Source: DAIOSQ01 sp036752465
GTDB lineage: Bacteria > Pseudomonadota > Gammaproteobacteria > Legionellales > Legionellaceae
Direction of reading: 5' to 3'
DNA length: 11,916 nucleotides
Assembly: GCA_036752465.1 (NCBI GenBank)
Contig: DAIOSQ010000062.1
Span: forward strand, 1 to 11,916
Positions within the stretch are counted from its first letter, which is position 1; the number at the start of each line of letters is the position of its first letter. A model generated the notes under the pieces. The model made no database searches and had not been told where the DNA came from. It worked only from the letters and a program-made list of their open reading frames with translations. The translations under genes and the position numbers were made by a program. Below, in pieces: positions 7,726-11,916 of this stretch.

Positions 7726-8547
7726 CTAATTTGAAGACTTAGGAGACGGTTTACTGGCAGCATGGTGTTCATTGAAAAATTCAAACCGATTGTGCGCCAG
7801 TTCTTCCTCGACATCTTCTTTGGCTGCAGCCAGCAAAAACTCAAACCCATCACGTAATTCATTGATTTGATCATCAAAATCGCTTAAATCTTCCTGGCTG
7901 AGTGTGTAATCCAAAGTTGACTTGATTGATTTTTTTGCAAGATTGATGTTGCCACCCACATGCAAAAAATACTTCACCAAAAACAAATTCCTATGGATTG
8001 CGGCCGTAGCTAACGGCGTTAAATAGTTGCTGGGAGCCAGATTAACATCCGCACGATGGCGTACTAAAATTTTAATGACATCGAAGTGGTTAAGCTCGGT
8101 GGCGACCACCAACGGTGTCAATTGCTCGGCAGCGACTACTTCATTGACATCAGCGCCATAAGTGTCCAGCAATAAAATGATTAATTTTCGCATATGATGG
8201 CGGATCGCCAAAATCAATATTGGAAAAAATTCCGTATCATACAGCGGCACACGACAGTTATTATCCAATAAAAAATCGACTATTTCGCTATTGCCACTCA
8301 AGACTGCCATCATAAACGGTGTTTTTTGGTCAGATCCTGGTTGTTCAATGTTAGCCCCTAACTCCAACAGATAGGCTATGGCACCGCTGTTTTGGTAATT
8401 AATTGCGGCAATTAAGGGGGTCGAGCCATCTGACAGTAGACTATTCACATTCTTTTCAGAAATATATTGCTCAAGTTGATTTTCACAAAACAGCTCCGAC
8501 TGCAACAACTGCAGCACTTTGTTTTCACTGCTGAGAGAAAGTGACAT
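7726..8547 (-). CDS. Ankyrin-repeat protein
   Basis: Seen: 273 residues from ATG 8547. About five ankyrin repeats cover roughly 40-205; the clearest are DGSTPLIAAIN..LLELGANIE (40-68), QKTPFMMAVLSGNSEIVDFLL (74-94), QLTPLVVATELNHFDVIKIL..ADVN (142-169) and YLTPLATAAIHRNLFLVKYFL (175-195); the repeat at 106-135 is degenerate. The C-terminal part, after about 215, is charged and helical, with EDVEEELAH at 244-252 and a Ser/Pro/Lys tail. No signal peptide or membrane segment. Known: ankyrin repeats bind proteins; many Legionella and Coxiella ankyrin proteins are Dot/Icm effectors, some with Glu-rich blocks near the C-terminus. Inferred: a candidate effector or an internal scaffold; no enzyme domain is visible. 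An upstream TTG (8553) is possible, but ATG is preferred; the ribosome site is poor for both. It follows the hydrolase gene by 37 bp. Confidence 0.85.
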   Translation of the reverse strand: MSLSLSSENKVLQLLQSELFCENQLEQYISEKNVNSLLSDGSTPLIAAINYQNSGAIAYLLELGANIEQPGSDQKTPFMMAVLSGNSEIVDFLLDNNCRVPLYDTEFFPILILAIRHHMRKLIILLLDTYGADVNEVVAAEQLTPLVVATELNHFDVIKILVRHRADVNLAPSNYLTPLATAAIHRNLFLVKYFLHVGGNINLAKKSIKSTLDYTLSQEDLSDFDDQINELRDGFEFLLAAAKEDVEEELAHNRFEFFNEHHAASKPSPKSSN

Positions 8548-8584
8548 ACACAATTAACCAAATAATTTTTGTATATCTTAAATA

Positions 8585-9316
8585 TTAGACCAAATGCGCG
8601 AACACGCCATGTTCTAAGAAAAATAGCACCTCTTTTTCTACCGCCAGATTGCGCATCATAAAGGTATGCGAGACCGGTAATACAATAAAATCGTCCATTT
8701 CATCTAACCGAGTGGCAGATACCGCAACTTTGCCATCGTTGGGTTCGTGAAAAATTAAGCGATTCATAGGATTCATACTAAAATTACCCGCAATTATCCC
8801 AATCTTATAATTGCCTTTGGCTACATGCGGCGCATCAGACTGCGTAGTTAACTCTGTGACTGCCGGTCCTAAAATAAACGGCAGCACTTTGGTTGGCTGC
8901 AATGCATTGACCCATACACTGCCATGATTGGGTGGCCCTAACATCACAATATGGTGTATGAGGGGGTTCTTATGCGTTTGCATATAGGCCAACACGATAC
9001 GCCCACCAATAGAATGGGTGACAAAATCAATATGGCGCGGATGAGATTGTTGACATATGTCAATCATATCCTGCAGATCACTGACTGCAATCTGCTTGAT
9101 GGTTTTGCGCGTGGATAAATAATTGCGATTGACCACCACGTAGTGTTGCTTCTGCAATGCAGCCTGTAAGCCGGTCATCGACGCTGAGGTACGAAACATG
9201 CCATGCACTAAAATAACACAATCCTGGGCACACGCGGACCATGAGAACAACGCACCAAACCACCACATACAGGCCGCCAGAAAAAAATGCTGCCAACAAT
9301 AACGCCTGGTTATCAT
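8585..9316 (-). CDS. Exported alpha/beta-hydrolase (lipase/esterase-like)
   Basis: Seen: 243 residues. The N-terminus is a Sec signal peptide: basic MITRR, hydrophobic core 11-26, likely cut after ACA (28-30). VILVHGMF (34-41) is the oxyanion-hole strand-turn of triacylglycerol-lipase-like hydrolases; FVTHSIGG (98-105) is the nucleophile elbow with Ser102 and Thr in place of the first Gly of GxSxG, common in this branch; likely Asp194 (PNDGKVAVSA) and His217 (VSHTFM) complete the triad. GPPNHGS (127-133) is also typical of lipases. Known: families like COG1075 hydrolyse acyl esters. Inferred: a periplasmic or secreted esterase; substrate unknown. Length is short, with no lid domain apparent. 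ATG 9316 has AGGGTG a few bases upstream. It lies 46 bp after epmA and 37 bp before the ankyrin gene on the same strand, possibly co-transcribed with either. Confidence 0.87.
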   Translation of the reverse strand: MITRRYCWQHFFLAACMWWFGALFSWSACAQDCVILVHGMFRTSASMTGLQAALQKQHYVVVNRNYLSTRKTIKQIAVSDLQDMIDICQQSHPRHIDFVTHSIGGRIVLAYMQTHKNPLIHHIVMLGPPNHGSVWVNALQPTKVLPFILGPAVTELTTQSDAPHVAKGNYKIGIIAGNFSMNPMNRLIFHEPNDGKVAVSATRLDEMDDFIVLPVSHTFMMRNLAVEKEVLFFLEHGVFAHLV

Positions 9317-9362
9317 GTTATCACCCTACTAAACGCATCACGATCCACAGCTAAGCCTTTGC

Positions 9363-10313
9363 TTACGCCCGAGAAAAATCAAAAGCCATTGTATGCTCAA
9401 TTGAGGATTTTTGCCAAGCCAAAGCCAATAATCGCTCAATGCCCAACGCCACACCACTGCAGGGGGGTATGCCATGTGCTAGCGCCTGTATTAGATGCGG
9501 ATCAGGCGATACTGTTGGCAGATGTTGCCGCAGTCTTTGCTGGTTATCTGCGGAAAAGCGCGCTTGTTGTAGCTTAACATCGGTTAACTCATGAAAACCG
9601 TTCGCCAGCTCAACGCCACGATAATACACTTCAAAACGCTCAGCAACACCCTCCCTAACTTGCGCCAATGCTGCTTGCGAGGGTGGAAACCCGTATATCG
9701 CCACAGGTTCGACATGCTTGGCAAAAAAAGGTTCGACCACATGACTCATCAACAAAAACAGATACTGATCCGCATCGGTTTCAGTAGCCGGTAATACGTC
9801 TGCCAAGCCATGTTGCGTTAAAGTTGCCCGTAAACAGGCAAGACTCGCGGTGAATGGATCGAGCGCGCAAGCGGCTTGGAAAGCGTCTTGATAAGAAATT
9901 TTAAACACAGGTGGGCAAGCGAGCATGGCTTGTAAAAAATCAGATACTTCGCTCATCAATTGATGATGATCTATATGCAGTTGATACCACTCTAGTAGCG
10001 TGAATTCAGGATTATGCCAGCGGCCCAATTCATCATCGCGAAATACGCGTGCCAATTGAAAGATGGGTCCGCTACCTGCCGCGAGCAGTCGTTTCATATG
10101 ATATTCAGGAGAGGTTTGTAAATAAACTGCTTGCTGGCGAAATCTAGCCTCTATATTACTTAAATAAACATCTGTGACCCCATGCTGTGCCATCACTGGG
10201 GTTTCTACTTCCAAATAACCACGATCGTTAAAAAAACCCCGGATACGCTGGTTCATGCGGGCACGCGCTGCTAGGCACTCGCGGGTAGCACTGGGTTGCC
10301 AGAGCGCTTTCAT
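9363..10313 (-). CDS. epmA: Elongation factor P--(R)-beta-lysine ligase EpmA (PoxA/GenX)
   Basis: Activates (R)-beta-lysine with ATP and joins it to a conserved lysine of elongation factor P, the modification that lets EF-P rescue ribosomes stalled at polyproline. Seen: 316 residues (E. coli 325), only the catalytic core of a class II lysyl-tRNA synthetase with no anticodon domain. TSPEYHMKRLL (67-77), motif 2 FRDDELGRWHNPEF (91-104), RFEVYYRGVELANGFHEL (226-243) and motif 3 GVALGIERL (287-295) are intact. Ala289 matches E. coli Ala298, the residue that favours beta-lysine over lysine. Start: an open frame continues 29 codons upstream inside sufT, but ATG 10313 gives MKALWQPSA, matching the family N-terminus, and shares a base with the sufT stop (TGATG), indicating coupling. 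EpmB and EF-P are not in the window. Confidence 0.96.
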   Translation of the reverse strand: MKALWQPSATRECLAARARMNQRIRGFFNDRGYLEVETPVMAQHGVTDVYLSNIEARFRQQAVYLQTSPEYHMKRLLAAGSGPIFQLARVFRDDELGRWHNPEFTLLEWYQLHIDHHQLMSEVSDFLQAMLACPPVFKISYQDAFQAACALDPFTASLACLRATLTQHGLADVLPATETDADQYLFLLMSHVVEPFFAKHVEPVAIYGFPPSQAALAQVREGVAERFEVYYRGVELANGFHELTDVKLQQARFSADNQQRLRQHLPTVSPDPHLIQALAHGIPPCSGVALGIERLLALAWQKSSIEHTMAFDFSRA

Positions 10314-10651
10314 CAATAAAACATACCTAACTCTAAGCGCGCCACCTCGCTCATACGATCCGAGCTCCAAGGAGGTTCCCAAACCAATTCTACGGCACAA
10401 TCCGACACGCCTTCGACTTGATTAACTGCAGTCTCAACCGTACCAGGAAAAGTTTGTGCCACCGGGCAACCCGGCGAGGTCAAGGTCATTTGAATGTGCA
10501 CGAAACAATTATCGTCAATTTTAACGTCATAAATCAGACCCAAATCATAAATATTAACCGGAATTTCTGGATCAAAGACTTGCTTGAGCGCAGCAATGAC
10601 CAGCGGCTGTAAGCCATCAGCGAGCGGTTTTTTCTTTCTCATCTTGAGCAT
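10313..10651 (-). CDS. sufT: SufT, MIP18/DUF59-family Fe-S assembly factor
   Basis: Helps mature or repair iron-sulfur proteins; biochemical role not fully settled in the family. Seen: 112 residues with the MIP18 fold signature DPEIPVNIYDLGLIYDV (27-43), TLTSPGCPVA (56-65) with the conserved Cys62, and the SufT-type end VWEPPWSSDRMSEVARLELGM (90-110). The W-x-PPW and R-L-E-L-G-M features separate SufT from PaaD and from Mrp/ApbC N-terminal domains. Start: ATG 10651 overlaps the sufU stop by one base (TAATG); Met4 is an alternative. Its own stop overlaps epmA by one base. Known: SufT commonly lies at the end of suf operons, as here after sufS and sufU. Confidence 0.93.
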   Translation of the reverse strand: MLKMRKKKPLADGLQPLVIAALKQVFDPEIPVNIYDLGLIYDVKIDDNCFVHIQMTLTSPGCPVAQTFPGTVETAVNQVEGVSDCAVELVWEPPWSSDRMSEVARLELGMFY

Positions 10652-11097
10652 TATTCTGTACTCACCATGTGCGGTTCTTGTTGCAACGCGGCCCTAAACG
10701 TATGCCAAGCCAACGTTGCGCACTTCACGCGTGCTGGATACGCTTTAACTCCAGCGAACACGGCTAATTTATGCGCTGACGACAGCAAATCATGATCATC
10801 CAGCGTTAACATTTGATGAAAATCCTCAAATATCGCTTGGGCCTCTTGCTTGGTTTTTCCCTTCAAGGCATCCGTCATCAGCGATGCCGAAGCTTGTGAA
10901 ATTGCACACCCCTTGCCAATAAAGCTGATATCACGAATGATATCTTGCTCCAATTGCAGATACAGCGTCAACTTATCGCCACAGAGAGGATTAAACCCTT
11001 GAGATAAGCAACTGGGACACTCCATCACTCGGTGATTACGTGGATTACGATTGTGATCAATAATGATTTCTTGGTACAACTCACGCAAATCCATCAT
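10651..11097 (-). CDS. sufU: SufU, zinc-dependent sulfur acceptor / Fe-S assembly protein
   Basis: Accepts persulfide sulfur from SufS and passes it to the SufBCD assembly machine. Seen: 148 residues of the IscU/NifU N-terminal fold: LYQEIIIDHNRNPRNH (7-22), then Cys39 and Asp41 in NPLCGD, Cys64 in GKGCAISQAS, and Cys126 in VKCATLAWHT. These match the Cys-Asp-Cys-Cys zinc site of Bacillus SufU (Cys41, Asp43, Cys66, Cys128). The roughly 60-residue stretch between Cys64 and Cys126 is longer than in IscU, and no IscU LPPVK motif is seen, which favours SufU. ATG 11097 overlaps the sufS stop (ATGA); the next codon is also ATG. Directly behind sufS and coupled to sufT. E. coli uses SufE in this role instead. 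Confidence 0.94.
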   Translation of the reverse strand: MMDLRELYQEIIIDHNRNPRNHRVMECPSCLSQGFNPLCGDKLTLYLQLEQDIIRDISFIGKGCAISQASASLMTDALKGKTKQEAQAIFEDFHQMLTLDDHDLLSSAHKLAVFAGVKAYPARVKCATLAWHTFRAALQQEPHMVSTE

Positions 11098-11916
11098 GCA
11101 AACACCTGCTCAACCATGTGTAAAGCGGCAATAAATCGATCGATGTCCGCGATGGTATTATAAAACGATAAAGACATACGGGTCGTTGCTGCCACGTCAT
11201 AAAATGCCATCAAGGGCATGGCACAATGATGACCACTGCGCACCGCAACTCCTTGGCTATCTAAAATAGTTCCAACATCATGCGCATGCACATGTGCATG
11301 CACAAATGAAATAATAGGCACTTTATGGGCTGCTTGGCCAATCACCCGAAACTGCTGCAATTCAGCCATGGCGTCCTTAGCGTAGGCTAACAGCATCGTT
11401 TCATAAGCAACAATTTCCGACATAGTAAGTGTTTGCAAATAATCAATAGCCGCACCTAAGCCAATGACGCCAGCAATATCAGGAGTTCCCGCTTCGAATT
11501 TATTGGGCAGCGGCGCGTACTCGGTGTGTTCAAAGGAAACCTGGGCTATCATTTCCCCGCCGCCCTGGTAAGGTGGCATCGCGGTTAAATGCTCTGTCTT
11601 GCCCCATAATACGCCGATCCCGGTAGGCGCGTACATTTTATGACCTGAAAACGCATAAAAATCACATCCTAATTCCTGCAGATTGACCTCCAGATGTGCG
11701 GTAGCTTGCGCTCCATCTAATAACACACAAACCCCTTGCGCGTGCGCCATGGCAATCATCTCTTTGACAGGATTTATCGTACCAATGGCATTCGATGCAT
11801 AATTAATGGCCACAAATTTAGTTTGAGCGGAAATTTTACTGGCAAATGCCTCTAACAGAACCTCACCCTCATGCGATATCGGTGCCACTACCAGTTTAGC
11901 ACCCGTTTTTTGGCAA
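11094..11916 (-). CDS. sufS: Cysteine desulfurase SufS, C-terminal two thirds (runs off right edge)
   Basis: PLP enzyme that removes sulfur from L-cysteine as an enzyme-bound persulfide, releasing alanine, to feed the Suf pathway. Seen: 273 residues, open to the window edge; about 130 N-terminal residues are outside. An internal GTG at 11888 is not the start: the frame continues upstream as GAKLVV, which fits SufS. Counting visible residues: DGAQ (67-70, PLP-binding Asp67), SGHK (90-93, PLP Lys93), YAPTGIGVLWG, GGGEMI, FEAGTPDIAG, and RSGHHCAMPL with the persulfide Cys231. These are the E. coli SufS-like (group II) signatures, in a short catalytic loop that needs a partner such as SufU. The stop overlaps sufU by four bases. 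Upstream sufBCD probably lie beyond the right edge. A His-rich repeat is noted separately. Confidence 0.96.
   Translation of the reverse strand, partial: CQKTGAKLVVAPISHEGEVLLEAFASKISAQTKFVAINYASNAIGTINPVKEMIAMAHAQGVCVLLDGAQATAHLEVNLQELGCDFYAFSGHKMYAPTGIGVLWGKTEHLTAMPPYQGGGEMIAQVSFEHTEYAPLPNKFEAGTPDIAGVIGLGAAIDYLQTLTMSEIVAYETMLLAYAKDAMAELQQFRVIGQAAHKVPIISFVHAHVHAHDVGTILDSQGVAVRSGHHCAMPLMAFYDVAATTRMSLSFYNTIADIDRFIAALHMVEQVFA
11280..11303 (-). repeat. Tandem 12-base repeat with 18-base palindrome inside sufS
   Basis: Two adjacent 12-base units (11280-11291 and 11292-11303) differ at one base and encode VHAH twice. They contain the perfect palindrome GCATGCACATGTGCATGC (11284-11301). The repeat lies just before the DVGTILD segment of SufS. 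Family members remembered have the same length here, so it is a replacement rather than a net insertion. Confidence 0.7.

Noticed and set aside
10314..10400. 29-codon N-terminal extension of EpmA
   Set aside because: It lies within sufT, has no match to the EpmA N-terminus, and the internal ATG fits both family length and the stop-start overlap.
1..11916. CRISPR arrays, tRNA or rRNA genes, insertion sequences, toxin-antitoxin pairs
   Set aside because: No regularly spaced repeats, cloverleaf sequences, transposase motifs or terminal inverted repeats were seen on either strand.

Overview
The window looks like a chromosomal segment from a gammaproteobacterium. Protein sequences are of gammaproteobacterial type (DeaD, ValRS, EpmA and SufS align by memory with their E. 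coli counterparts). Several details point towards the Legionellales: a 458-residue serine dehydratase whose cysteines fall at the same numbers as in the crystallised Legionella pneumophila enzyme, a SufS-SufU-SufT arrangement, a GDSL lipase of the hemolysin/lecithinase type, and an ankyrin-repeat protein with an acidic patch near its C-terminus. This placement is an inference; no rRNA or other decisive marker is present.

Layout. Positions 1-607 (minus) hold the N-terminal part of a secreted GDSL lipase that runs off the left edge. Behind it on the same strand is deaD, a DEAD-box RNA helicase (662-2350). A 124-bp AT-rich divergent spacer separates deaD from sdaA (plus, 2475-3851), an iron-sulfur L-serine dehydratase, which is followed by a strong inverted repeat. 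An unrecognised 263-residue protein with a central hydrophobic hairpin follows on the minus strand (3941-4732), with a near-consensus sigma70 promoter. A 193-bp divergent spacer leads to valS (plus, 4926-7694), which converges on the last block.

The last block (7726-11916) is entirely on the minus strand and, in transcription order, reads sufS (N-terminus outside the window), sufU, sufT, epmA, a secreted alpha/beta hydrolase, and the ankyrin-repeat protein. The first four overlap by 1-4 bases at every junction and are surely one translationally coupled operon. The last two follow at gaps of 46 and 37 bp, with no terminator seen between them, and may be co-transcribed.

How the genes fit together. 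SufS takes sulfur from cysteine, SufU accepts and passes it on, and SufT helps maturation of Fe-S proteins. EpmA attaches (R)-beta-lysine to elongation factor P, and its substrate is made by EpmB, a radical-SAM Fe-S enzyme not seen here, so the operon may tie Fe-S assembly to EF-P modification. SdaA is itself an Fe-S client. The remaining accessory genes (two exported esterases, the ankyrin protein and the hydrophobic-hairpin protein) are the kind expected of a host-associated or intracellular bacterium, but nothing in the window proves that lifestyle. I found no CRISPR array, tRNA, rRNA, insertion sequence or convincing novel multi-gene system.
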